From positions 558,001 to 622,000 of the forward strand of contig NZ_CP138918.1 in NCBI RefSeq assembly GCF_047123305.1: DNA of 64,000 bases. The letters are read 5' to 3'. The notes beneath the pieces are model-generated. The model had not been told where the DNA came from and ran no database searches. It worked only from the letters and a program-made list of their open reading frames with translations. Below, piece after piece: positions 56,392 through 64,000 of the stretch (its first letter is position 1; each line of letters begins with the position of its first letter). The stretch comes from Thalassobius sp047123305. GTDB lineage: Bacteria; Pseudomonadota; Alphaproteobacteria; Rhodobacterales; Rhodobacteraceae. A program made the translations under genes and the position numbers.

Positions 56392-57528
56392 ATGACTATT
56401 CACTGGTGTGGCACTGGCCTTTCGGCCATCCCCGGCCTGCGACGTTTGCTGGAAAACGGTCATCCAGTCACCGTTTGGAACCGGACCATCGCCAAAGCCG
56501 AAGAAGCGGTGGGCGATCTGGCCAAAGACATCCGCGCTTTCCAGATGGAGGCAGTGGCCGAAGCGGTGCAGGCAGGCGACGTTGTCGTCTCCATGCTGCC
56601 CGCAGATCAGCACGTGCCGCTGGCCGAACTGTGCCTTAGCAAAGACGCGCATTTTGTCTCCTCCTCCTACATCGCACCGGAAATGGCCGCGCTGGATGCG
56701 GCGGCCAAGGACAAAGGCCTGTGCTTTGTAAATGAGGTGGGCCTGGACCCGGGCATCGACCACCTGATGGCACATTGGCTAATGGCGGATTACAAAGCCT
56801 CGGACGCCTTCGATGCGGGCAATGAGCTGTCCTTCATCTCTTACTGCGGCGGCGTGCCGAAACACGAAAACCCGTTCCGCTATAAATTCAGCTGGTCGCC
56901 GCTGGGTGTGCTGAAGGCGCTGCGCTCGCCTTCGAAATCCATTCTGGACGGCAAAGAATTCAATGCCGCCCGGCCTTGGGATGCGCTGTCAAGCTACACC
57001 GCCCCGCTGCCCACCGCTGAAGCCTTTGAGGTCTACCCAAACCGCGACTCGCTGCCCTTCATGGCGGAGTACGGGTTTGAAAAAGACTGGAACGTCAAAC
57101 AGTTCGTCCGCGGCACCCTGCGTCTGAACGGCTGGGCCGCAGCCTGGGGCGACGTGTTCAAAGAGATCGAAACACTGGAAGGCGCAGCAGGCGACGCCCG
57201 CCTGAAAGAGATGTCGGACAAGTTCTGGGCCGAAAACTCCTATGATGAGGGCGAGCCGGACCGCGTGGTCATGTGCGTCGGCTTCAAGGCCGAAAAAGAC
57301 GGTGAGGCGGTCTGGCACAAGACCTACACGATGGATGCCTGGGGTGATGAACGTGGCACCGCGATGGCCCGACTGGTGTCGATCCCGGTCTCGCTGGCGA
57401 TCGAGGCCGTGCTGGACGAACGCATCCCCACCGGCGTCTCTGCTGCCCCAAGCCAGGCGGATCTGATCAGTGACTGGATGGATGTGGTTGGCGATCTGGC
57501 CCAGCACTTGGCCGTGGTCTCCCACTAA
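56392..57528 (+). CDS. Saccharopine dehydrogenase (glutamate-forming)-like reductase, LYS9-like
   Basis: A 378-residue dehydrogenase with an N-terminal Rossmann domain (WCGTGLSAIPGLRRLL, VTVWNRT, VVVSMLPADQHVPLAELC) and the family's NEVGLDPGIDHLMAH motif near residue 115-130. It should convert saccharopine to glutamate and aminoadipate semialdehyde. AGGAGG seven bases upstream marks the start. It sits directly after the LYS1-like gene; a terminator follows. No aminoadipate semialdehyde dehydrogenase gene is seen in the window, so the next step is coded elsewhere. Confidence 0.87.
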   Translation: MTIHWCGTGLSAIPGLRRLLENGHPVTVWNRTIAKAEEAVGDLAKDIRAFQMEAVAEAVQAGDVVVSMLPADQHVPLAELCLSKDAHFVSSSYIAPEMAALDAAAKDKGLCFVNEVGLDPGIDHLMAHWLMADYKASDAFDAGNELSFISYCGGVPKHENPFRYKFSWSPLGVLKALRSPSKSILDGKEFNAARPWDALSSYTAPLPTAEAFEVYPNRDSLPFMAEYGFEKDWNVKQFVRGTLRLNGWAAAWGDVFKEIETLEGAAGDARLKEMSDKFWAENSYDEGEPDRVVMCVGFKAEKDGEAVWHKTYTMDAWGDERGTAMARLVSIPVSLAIEAVLDERIPTGVSAAPSQADLISDWMDVVGDLAQHLAVVSH

Positions 57529-57552
57529 AGAACACCTGACATCTGAAACACC

Positions 57553-57580
57553 AAAGCGCCCCGGATCGGGGCGCTTTTTC
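57553..57580 (+). terminator. Rho-independent terminator after the saccharopine dehydrogenase pair
   Basis: Stem AGCGCCCCG-GAT-CGGGGCGCT followed by TTTTTC, 25 bases after the stop codon. Confidence 0.92.
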
Positions 57581-57597
57581 TTTGCGGGCAGAGAGGG

Positions 57598-57924
57598 TTA
57601 GCCGCCGCGGATCAACTCATCCTCTTCTTCAACGGCAGACAGGCCCAACGCCTCCAACCCACTTTCCAGATGATCCGACAGATGCGGTGTTCCAATCAAG
57701 TAATCCGCCGTTGGGGTTGTCGCCTCGGCCACGGCCGTGGCGCGTGCCTCGCCCCATTCCTCGGCCTCGAAACTGCCGCGCCCGATCCACATCAGGGCAA
57801 CCATATCGGCCTGCTCTTCTTCGGTCAGGCGATCAATGAAAGCGCGCAACTCGCCCTCCGCCCGGCCCAACTCGCGGGCCATAAGGATCACATTGGCAAC
57901 TTTTTGGACGGTGACATTCAACAT
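57598..57924 (-). CDS. DUF3775-like protein
   Basis: A 108-residue acidic protein from the ATG at 57924, which has AAGGAG upstream (long spacing). The motif ALMWIGRGSFEAEEWGEARATA near residue 45-66 and the ending LGLSAVEEEDELIRGG are typical of DUF3775 proteins. Function unknown, no membrane segment. It is transcribed away from the RmuC gene, with a long imperfect palindrome between them. Confidence 0.75.
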   Translation of the reverse strand: MLNVTVQKVANVILMARELGRAEGELRAFIDRLTEEEQADMVALMWIGRGSFEAEEWGEARATAVAEATTPTADYLIGTPHLSDHLESGLEALGLSAVEEEDELIRGG

Positions 57925-58027
57925 CAGGGCGGCTCCTTTCGCGCGTGGTTCGCAAAAGACTGTACCGTGTCTCAGCCTGCCCTGCTTTGATCTGGGGCAA
58001 ATTCCACCAGCGGCTCCCCTGCTGGAA

Positions 58028-58097
58028 GCGCTGCGATTTTTGAGTATTTGTGGATCGTTGAAAACGCCTTTCAATGATCTCTAAATACTCACAGCGC
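58028..58097. repeat. 70-bp imperfect palindrome downstream of the RmuC gene
   Basis: Arms GCGCTG / CAGCGC, TGAGTATTT / AAATACTCA and GATCGTTGAAA / TTTCAATGATC (one mismatch) are nested around the loop ACGCC. The RNA would fold as one long hairpin with two small internal loops, starting six bases after the RmuC gene. No T run follows, so it may act as an mRNA end structure or a recognition site. Confidence 0.6.
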
Positions 58098-58103
58098 TGC
58101 CCC

Positions 58104-59429
58104 TCAGACCTTATCAACGTCTAGGAGGTCGCGCTGCACCTCGGGTTCTGGCTCCGGCGCCAGCTCTTCAAAATCGAAGTTGTCGAGTTTATGCGCCCGT
58201 TTGTTGGCGCGGGTTGCGGCGGTCAGGATGCCGGCCACGTCGTCACCCGCCTGACGCAGATGCGTTTCCAGCTTGCCCGCCCGTTCGCCTACAATTTCCA
58301 CATCGCGGTGCAGGTTGCGCAGGGCCTTGCGGATCTCGCCGGCTTGTTCCCGCATCCGCGCGTCTTTCAGGATCGCCCGCATCGTGTTGAGCGTCGCCAT
58401 GCATGTGGTGGGCGACACAATCCAGACCCGCTTATCAAACCCTTCGCGCACCAGATCGGGAAACTTCGAGTGCAGTTCGGCATAGATCGCCTCGGACGGC
58501 AGGAACATCAGCGCGCCATCGGCGGTTTCGCCTTCGATGACGTAGCGCTCGGAGATGTCCTTGATGTGTTTGCGCACCGAGGTTTTGAACATCTGGATGC
58601 CCGCCTTAAGCTCCGCTTCGGTTTGCGATGCCAGCATCGCCTCATAGGCCTCCAGCGGGAATTTGCTGTCGATCACTATCGGGCCCGGCGGGTTAGGCAG
58701 ATGGATCAGACAGTCGGCGCGTTTGCCATTCGACAGCGTATGCTGCAACGCGTAGCTGTCACGCGGCAAGGCTTTGCCCACGATGTCATTCAGCTGAATT
58801 TCCCCAAAGGCACCTCGGGTCTGTTTGTTTGACAGTATATCCTGCAGCGACAGCACATCACCGGAAAGCTTGGTGATGTTCTCCTGCGCCTTGTCGATCA
58901 TCGCCAGCCGTTCCTGCAACTGCGTCAGCGAGGTTGCCGTCTGTTTGGCGTTGCCGGTCAGAGAGGTGTTCAGCTTCTCCTGCAGATCGGTCAGCGCATG
59001 GTTGGTGCGCAGCTGCATATTGGCCATGTTTTCCTGCATCTGCAGCTGTTGGGCAGCCATTGTGTCTGCCAGTTTCTGCTGCATCGAGGCCAGGTTTTCG
59101 CCGGTACTGCGCTGCACTTTGGCAAGGTTTTCGTGCAGGTTCACCTGCACTTCACCCAGCCGTTGCTCCATCAAGGTGGCCACCTGACCCTGGGACTGCA
59201 CATGGGCCTGGGCCTGCGCCCGTAGCCCCCCATCCAGCTGCGCCTGACCGGCCGAAAGCGCCTCGACCCGTTGCGCCATCTGCCCCATGTGCTGGGCAAT
59301 CAGCGCCTCGGTGCGGTCGGCCCGTTTCTGCGCCCCGCTGCGCAGGATCAGGGCCAGCACGATGAGGGCGGCCAGCGCAATAACGACCAAGGCGGCGGGG
59401 GTTTGCAGAAGGGTGTTCAATTCGGTCAT
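58104..59429 (-). CDS. rmuC: DNA recombination protein RmuC homologue
   Basis: A 441-residue membrane-anchored nuclease-like protein. Residues about 8-28 form a single N-terminal helix (PAALVVIALAALIVLALIL), 35-200 are a coiled coil rich in Gln and Ala, and 205-400 hold the RmuC domain (GAFGEIQLNDIVGKALP, IVIDSKFPLEAYEAML, FLPSEAIYAELH). It limits inverted-repeat-induced rearrangements in E. coli by unclear means. Its ATG overlaps the MutL TGA by one base (TGATG), so the two DNA-maintenance genes are coupled. The palindrome downstream is noteworthy given that link. Confidence 0.93.
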   Translation of the reverse strand: MTELNTLLQTPAALVVIALAALIVLALILRSGAQKRADRTEALIAQHMGQMAQRVEALSAGQAQLDGGLRAQAQAHVQSQGQVATLMEQRLGEVQVNLHENLAKVQRSTGENLASMQQKLADTMAAQQLQMQENMANMQLRTNHALTDLQEKLNTSLTGNAKQTATSLTQLQERLAMIDKAQENITKLSGDVLSLQDILSNKQTRGAFGEIQLNDIVGKALPRDSYALQHTLSNGKRADCLIHLPNPPGPIVIDSKFPLEAYEAMLASQTEAELKAGIQMFKTSVRKHIKDISERYVIEGETADGALMFLPSEAIYAELHSKFPDLVREGFDKRVWIVSPTTCMATLNTMRAILKDARMREQAGEIRKALRNLHRDVEIVGERAGKLETHLRQAGDDVAGILTAATRANKRAHKLDNFDFEELAPEPEPEVQRDLLDVDKV

Positions 59430-61342
59430 CAGGTGCGTCCAAACAGGCGTTCAATATCGCTGAGCTTCAGTTCCACATAGGTGGGGCGGCCGTGGTTGCA
59501 TTGGCCGGAATGGGGCGTCGCCTCCATTTCCCGCAACAGCGCGTTCATTTCCTCGGCGCGCATCCGGCGGCCGGACCGGATGGAGCCATGACAGGCCACC
59601 CGGCTGAGGATCGCCTCAATCCGCGCTTGCAGGGTCTGACTATCACCCAGATCGGCCAGCTCATCCAGAATATCCAGCACCATCTGGCGAGCATTTACCT
59701 CGCCCAGAATGGCGGGGGTTTCGCGCACAGCGATGGCGCCGCCACCGAAGGGTTCCAGCCCCAGACCCAGCTTTTGCAGCGCTTCCGCATGTTCCATGAG
59801 GCGCGCGCAGTCGCCTTCGGACAGCTCGACAATCTCAGGGATCAGCAGGGCCTGCGCCGCCACGCCGTTTTCGGCCATCTGGTTTTTGAGCTTTTCATAG
59901 ACCAGCCGTTCATGAGCCGCATGTTGATCCACAATCACCATGCCGGTTTCTGTCTGCGCCACGATGTAGTTTTCATGCACCTGCGCCCGTGCGGCCCCCA
60001 ACGGCAATGCTTCCAGCGGGGGGGCATCAGGGGATTGCACTGGTTCGACCAACTCTTCCACCCGGGCGGAGTAGCTGCCAGCAAGATCAGCAAAGCCGCT
60101 AGGCTCTGGGGCCTCATGGCGCGGTGCATAGTAGAGCGGCGCTTCAACAGGCGCCTGCCCCTGATAGCTGGCCCGCAACGCGCCGGCTGAGGGGCGGTCC
60201 ATCTGGTAAACCCGTGGTCCCCCCGTGGCCGTCGAAGTTGGTTCAGGTCGGAAGGCTCCAAGCGTCGCCCCCGCCACCGTGGTGGAGGCGCGATGCCCCG
60301 CCTGTGCCAATGCATGGCGCAGGGAAGAGACGATCAGCCCACGCACGATGCCGGGATCACGGAACCGCACCTCAGATTTCGCAGGGTGGACGTTCACATC
60401 GACCAGATGCGGATCACATTCGATAAACAACGCCGCCGCCGGATGGCGGTCGCGGCTGAGGAAATCAAAATAGGCCCCGCGCAGCGCCCCGACCAGCAGT
60501 TTGTCCCGCACCGGGCGACCGTTCACAAACAGGAACTGCGCCACGGCAGAGCCGCGCGAATAGGTTGGCAAAGCGGCATAGCCGGTCAGCAGGAATCCTT
60601 CACGTTCGGCATCGATCTTCAGCGCGTTTTCGGCAAATTCATTACCCAGAATACGACCCAAGCGGCCATGCAATGCGTCAAACAGATCGCCGGTTTCCGG
60701 ATCCGCGCGGAAAGTTACCCGCCCTTCGCCACCGCCCGAAACATCGCGCAGGGTGAAACCAACAAAGGGCTCGGCCATGGCCAGCCGTTTGACCACATCG
60801 TTGATCGCCTGTGTTTCAGCCCGATCGGTGCGCATGAATTTCAGCCGTGCCGGTGTGGCGAAGAACAGATCGCGCAACTTTACGATGGTGCCCCCGTTCA
60901 GCGCAGCGGGTTTCACCGGATCCATCACCCCGCCCGAAACCGCGATCTGCGCCGCCTCATGGCCTTCGGCACGGCTGGTGATGGTCAGACGCCCCACCGC
61001 CCCAAGCGAGGGCAGCGCCTCACCGCGAAAGCCAAAGCTGTGAATGTCCAGCAGATCGGTGCCATCAATCTTGGAGGTGGCATGGCGCGACAGCGCCAGC
61101 GGCAGCTGCTCGGGTGTGATCCCGCAGCCATCATCGGTTACGCGGATCAGTGTTTTGCCGCCATCCGCAATGGCAATCTCAATCCGGCGCGCGCCAGCAT
61201 CAATGGCGTTTTCCACCAATTCCTTCACGGCAGACGCGGGACGTTCTACCACTTCACCCGCAGCAATGCGGTTGATCGCAGCGTCATCCAACTGGCGGAT
61301 GACGGGTTGATTTTCGCTCATATTGGGGGCTGCGTCAGACAT
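59429..61342 (-). CDS. mutL: DNA mismatch repair protein MutL
   Basis: A 637-residue GHKL ATPase and endonuclease. N-terminal motifs: AAGEVVERP, catalytic Glu44 in ELVENAIDAGA, DDGCGI and SRHATSK. The C-terminal domain carries the endonuclease motif DQHAAHERLVYE near residue 470, plus ACHGSIRSG and CNHGRPTYVEL, so this is the nicking type found in organisms without MutH. The central linker (about 350-440) is poorly conserved, as usual. A start seven codons later (MSENQ) is also possible. Overlaps rmuC. Confidence 0.96.
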   Translation of the reverse strand: MSDAAPNMSENQPVIRQLDDAAINRIAAGEVVERPASAVKELVENAIDAGARRIEIAIADGGKTLIRVTDDGCGITPEQLPLALSRHATSKIDGTDLLDIHSFGFRGEALPSLGAVGRLTITSRAEGHEAAQIAVSGGVMDPVKPAALNGGTIVKLRDLFFATPARLKFMRTDRAETQAINDVVKRLAMAEPFVGFTLRDVSGGGEGRVTFRADPETGDLFDALHGRLGRILGNEFAENALKIDAEREGFLLTGYAALPTYSRGSAVAQFLFVNGRPVRDKLLVGALRGAYFDFLSRDRHPAAALFIECDPHLVDVNVHPAKSEVRFRDPGIVRGLIVSSLRHALAQAGHRASTTVAGATLGAFRPEPTSTATGGPRVYQMDRPSAGALRASYQGQAPVEAPLYYAPRHEAPEPSGFADLAGSYSARVEELVEPVQSPDAPPLEALPLGAARAQVHENYIVAQTETGMVIVDQHAAHERLVYEKLKNQMAENGVAAQALLIPEIVELSEGDCARLMEHAEALQKLGLGLEPFGGGAIAVRETPAILGEVNARQMVLDILDELADLGDSQTLQARIEAILSRVACHGSIRSGRRMRAEEMNALLREMEATPHSGQCNHGRPTYVELKLSDIERLFGRT

Positions 61343-61430
61343 ACAACAAGACCTAGCACAATTAGGCGCGATTCGACTATCTGGGAAATCGGCCGGCTCG
61401 AGGGTGTTTTCGGGATTGGTTAACCGGCGC

Positions 61431-62549
61431 TCATGGCAACGGCGCTGTCTGGTAGAGCTTCACCTTCAGCCCGCCATGTGGCACCGGTGGTCCCGGTTGT
61501 TTGAAGGGCAGGCCAGTCGATTTGGCCAGCGCTGCGTCCGAGGTCACGATGCCGACACGCCAGCCGCTGAACCGCTCTTTCAGAACCTCACCCAGCGCAC
61601 CATGCAGGGCAAACAGCAGTTTCTTATTACCAATCCGCGTGCCATAGGGCGGGTTCACGATAACCAGGCCAGGCGGGCCATAAGGCCGTTGCAGGTCGCT
61701 GACAGCCGCCTTGGTGAACTGGGTCAACACGGACACACCTGCACGATCGGCATTGGCGGTGGAATTGGCAATCGCGCCTTCGTTGCGGTCAGAGCCAAAG
61801 AAGGTCAGGTCACCAAGGTTTTCAGACGGCGTCAGAACCTCGGCTTTCACGCGGGAATATTGACTGGCATCAAAGGTGGCCAACTGCTCAAAGGCAAACA
61901 TACGCGCCCGTCCGGCAGCCAGCCCCATTGCTTGTTCCGCTGCCTCAATAACAAATGTGCCAGAGCCACACATCGGGTCCAGTACGGGCTCTTTTCCATC
62001 ATACCCTGCCGCGCGCAGAAACAGCGCGGCCAGCGTTTCGCGCATCGGGGCTTTGCCGACCGCTTCTTTGTGGCCACGTTTGTGCAGCGACTCGCCCGAG
62101 GTATCGACGCTGAAAGTGACCAGATTGTCATCAATCCGCGCCTTGATCTGCACCGTGCCCTTATCAGACACCTCGGCCCCCAGCGTTTCGGAAATGGCTT
62201 TTTCAATCCGCTGTTTGGCGGCACCAGCGTGGTAGATCTTGGACTTCTTGCAGGTCACCTCGACCCGCACCGACACATCCGGACGCAAGACCTCGGCCCA
62301 GGGAAATTTGCGGGACCGTTTGTCCAGCTGCGCCAGATGGAACGCCCGAAACGATCCGATCCGCGCCAGCACCCTTGTGGCACCGCGCAGGTAACGATTG
62401 GCGCGCCAGACGTCCGACCAGTCGCCCTCAAAGCTGACCCCACCGGGCACCGGTTGCGCCTTGGCAAAGCCAAGCGTGTGCGCCTCATCACAAAGCGTTT
62501 GTTCCAGCCCCGGAGGCGCCACAAGAAAGATTTCGAATTGGTTGTCCAT
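61431..62549 (-). CDS. THUMP-domain class I SAM-dependent RNA methyltransferase
   Basis: A 372-residue enzyme of the RlmL/TrmN type. The THUMP domain spans about 45-155 (VRVEVTCKKSKIYHAGAAKQ), followed by a Rossmann methyltransferase with the SAM loop DPMCGSGTFVIEAA near residue 190 and the catalytic NPPYGTRIG near 297, typical of N2-guanine methyltransferases. It lacks the RlmK half of fused RlmKL, so it is a single-domain 23S (G2445-type) or tRNA methylase. Start MDNQFEIFLVAPPGLEQ is the family N terminus. Same strand as mutL, 88 bp upstream. Confidence 0.9.
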   Translation of the reverse strand: MDNQFEIFLVAPPGLEQTLCDEAHTLGFAKAQPVPGGVSFEGDWSDVWRANRYLRGATRVLARIGSFRAFHLAQLDKRSRKFPWAEVLRPDVSVRVEVTCKKSKIYHAGAAKQRIEKAISETLGAEVSDKGTVQIKARIDDNLVTFSVDTSGESLHKRGHKEAVGKAPMRETLAALFLRAAGYDGKEPVLDPMCGSGTFVIEAAEQAMGLAAGRARMFAFEQLATFDASQYSRVKAEVLTPSENLGDLTFFGSDRNEGAIANSTANADRAGVSVLTQFTKAAVSDLQRPYGPPGLVIVNPPYGTRIGNKKLLFALHGALGEVLKERFSGWRVGIVTSDAALAKSTGLPFKQPGPPVPHGGLKVKLYQTAPLP

Positions 62550-63001
62550 GTCAGATCCATAACGGGCTTCGCCGCCAGAGGCGACCGCAAAGCGCCCTCT
62601 GTTTTTGTCTTTGAGCGACTAAACTGGCGTTAAGACTCGCAACCTTAGATAAGCCCGCCGCCGACTCACCAGCGGTAAGATCGCCGCAATAGGTTTGTCT
62701 GAAATAGACCAAATACCATAAAAGGATGAGCATTTCCTTAGGTGATCGCGCTGACAACGAACACCCTATAGGTGAAATAGGTCACATTTTTCCGCATCTC
62801 ACGGCAGATATACATACTTTTGTATATAAAATACTTCCCAAGTTACTCTCTTTGGTATGTAGTGCGCTCGCAAATTCACCTGAGGCTTCTAGTCTCAAAA
62901 GACGTTGAAGAAATTACCAGTCAGGTCGCACCACCGGTTTTCAGGTGCGCAGGGGTCCGCAATCACGTCACGGCGTGCGCGGGGGGAATGAAAGAGGAAG
63001 A
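62550..63001. other. Intergenic region between the methyltransferase and the sensor gene
   Basis: AT-rich sequence without a supportable large gene. It includes a perfect inverted repeat ATATACA-TACTTT-TGTATAT at 62808-62827 and a GGTGAAATAGGTCAC stretch at 62771-62785. A plus-strand reading frame across 62820-63236 has weak coding character and overlaps the sensor start. Confidence 0.5.
62808..62827. promoter_or_regulatory. Operator-like inverted repeat upstream of the sensor gene
   Basis: ATATACA-TACTTT-TGTATAT, 7-bp perfect arms with a 6-base centre. It lies 300 bases before the sensor ATG and just ahead of TATAAAATAC, a possible -10 sequence. Confidence 0.4.
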
Positions 63002-63133
63002 ATGGAATTGGCCTTTGTCAAAAAAGGTCGTTCTGACGGATATGGAATCAAAGTCCGCAACGGGGTCCCCCGTTGCTGTGGCTTTTCGGTGTCGTCGAAC
63101 GCACGCGAAGCTGGGCGTGGGGGCTTGCGATGA
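63002..63133 (+). CDS. Possible 43-residue leader peptide
   Basis: Short frame starting MELAFVKKGRSDGYG with AGAGGAAGA upstream, and ending in a TGA that overlaps the sensor ATG (ATGA). The protein is basic with two adjacent cysteines and no recognised domain. It could be a coupled leader or chance. Confidence 0.25.
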   Translation: MELAFVKKGRSDGYGIKVRNGVPRCCGFSVSSNAREAGRGGLR

Positions 63134-64000
63134 GGCAATCCCCACGTTTGTTGAATGCTTCGGTTTATCTGCTGGCGATTATTTCGCTGGTTGCCGGTTA
63201 TCTGTTGGTCTCCGACATTCTGCGCCGCAACTATGAACAATCCCTGAAGGACAGCCTGGCCAGCAATCTGGCCACAAGCGAAAGCGCCATTGAGCGCTGG
63301 GTCGACACCCGCGTGCAAGAGGTGCTGGCACATTCCACCGACCATACGCTGGTGTCTGCCGCACAAGAACTGCTGCCGCTTGCGGGCGAAAGAGAACTGC
63401 TGCTCAGCCATCCGGCACAAGAACGGCTGCGGTTCTTTTTCGGCTCGTTCCTGCATCTGCGCCATGTGAACGGCTACTTCATCATTGCGCCGGACGGCAC
63501 CAGCCTGGCCTCCTCGCGCAATAGCAATGTTGGCACTCCGAACGTGCTACTGGCACAGCCGATTATGTTCCAGCAGCTGCGTGACGGCGAGGCCCTGGTC
63601 ACCCGGATGCGCCGCTCTGACGTGCCGCTGGCCGAAAACAACGACATTCGCGACAATATTTCAAACTTTGCCGCCGCACCTCTGCGGGATGAAAACGGCG
63701 AGGTTATTGCCATCTTGGCCCTGCGGCTGTTCCCGAAAGAAGAGCTGTTTCAGCTGATCAACTTTGTCGAAGGCCTGGGTGACATTCAAACCTATGCTTT
63801 CAACGATCAGGGCGCCTTGCTGTCGAATGTAAAGGATCTGCAGACCCTGCGCGAAAACGGCATCTGGAACGCAGGCGAAGATCACCTCTTGTTTGAACCC
63901 GGGGCCTCAGACGGCACCAGCTATCTGCCACCCCGGATGATCGAACCGGTGCGGCGCGCCTTGCAGGGTGAAAACGGGATCAACATCCAAGGCTACACCA
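63130..64000 (+). CDS. Membrane sensor with dCache-like extracellular domain (3' end outside the window)
   Basis: An ORF that is open to the window edge and encodes at least 290 residues. Residues about 10-30 (SVYLLAIISLVAGYLLVSDIL) form a membrane helix, followed by a long periplasmic region. It starts with a helix (LATSESAIERWVDTRVQEVLAHS) and contains GYFIIAPDGTSLASSRNSNVG, LRDENGEVIAILALRLFP and FNDQGALLSNVKDLQTLR, the repeated strand pairs of a double Cache domain. The output domain (kinase, cyclase or chemoreceptor) is not in the window. ATG has only a weak GGGGG site upstream but overlaps a short reading frame. Confidence 0.82.
   Translation, partial: MRQSPRLLNASVYLLAIISLVAGYLLVSDILRRNYEQSLKDSLASNLATSESAIERWVDTRVQEVLAHSTDHTLVSAAQELLPLAGERELLLSHPAQERLRFFFGSFLHLRHVNGYFIIAPDGTSLASSRNSNVGTPNVLLAQPIMFQQLRDGEALVTRMRRSDVPLAENNDIRDNISNFAAAPLRDENGEVIAILALRLFPKEELFQLINFVEGLGDIQTYAFNDQGALLSNVKDLQTLRENGIWNAGEDHLLFEPGASDGTSYLPPRMIEPVRRALQGENGINIQGYT

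Overview
The window reads as chromosomal DNA of a marine alphaproteobacterium, most likely a Roseobacter-group member of the Rhodobacterales (inference from gene content, high-GC coding style and the 16S/23S/5S/tRNA-fMet rrn layout; no database search was possible). It is mostly dense, intact housekeeping and metabolic sequence. No insertion sequence, prophage or CRISPR array is visible.

Layout. 0-5.2 kb: 3' part of a PAS hybrid histidine kinase, then a tightly coupled catabolic trio (fold-type II PLP lyase, M24 hydrolase, Asp/Glu-racemase-like protein) divergent from an Lrp/AsnC regulator; the mix resembles ectoine-utilisation clusters but is not canonical. 5.2-17.4 kb: a very large secreted DUF11/DUF7507-type repeat protein, now split over five reading frames by four single-base frame changes, followed by a 1,203-residue outer-membrane beta-barrel protein. 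17.9-22.2 kb: a four-gene operon around a Tat-exported FAD oxidase-like protein, then a family 2 glycosyltransferase. 22.3-28.1 kb: one rRNA operon on the minus strand (16S, tRNA-Ala, tRNA-Ile, 23S, 5S, tRNA-fMet) with the two spacer tRNAs in the less usual order. 28.5-42.4 kb: msrPQ methionine sulfoxide repair, a DUF302 protein, a dGTPase, clpB, pyrF, a NUDIX hydrolase, a dinB with an N-terminal zinc ribbon, an Rrf2 regulator with a CxxC AhpD-like partner, an N-formylglutamate amidohydrolase-like gene, tRNA-Val, rpmJ, and a pseudo-caspase/peptidoglycan-binding protein.

42.6-54.2 kb: an eight-gene operon with two acyl-CoA ligases, a complete Liv-type ABC importer and a conserved-looking 75-residue membrane protein. 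It diverges from a hybrid kinase/OmpR regulator pair that probably controls it; an aromatic or other hydrophobic carboxylate is the likely substrate (inference). 54.2-64 kb: a WGR mini-protein, a histidine phosphatase, two saccharopine-pathway dehydrogenases, DUF3775, RmuC, MutL, a THUMP RNA methyltransferase, and the 5' part of a membrane sensor that runs off the window end.

The best candidates for unusual biology are the fragmented giant repeat protein with its barrel partner (including a G9 tract at one break), the non-canonical eut-like trio, the Tat-flavoprotein operon, the Liv/acyl-CoA ligase operon with its small membrane protein, and several sharp inverted repeats in promoter regions.
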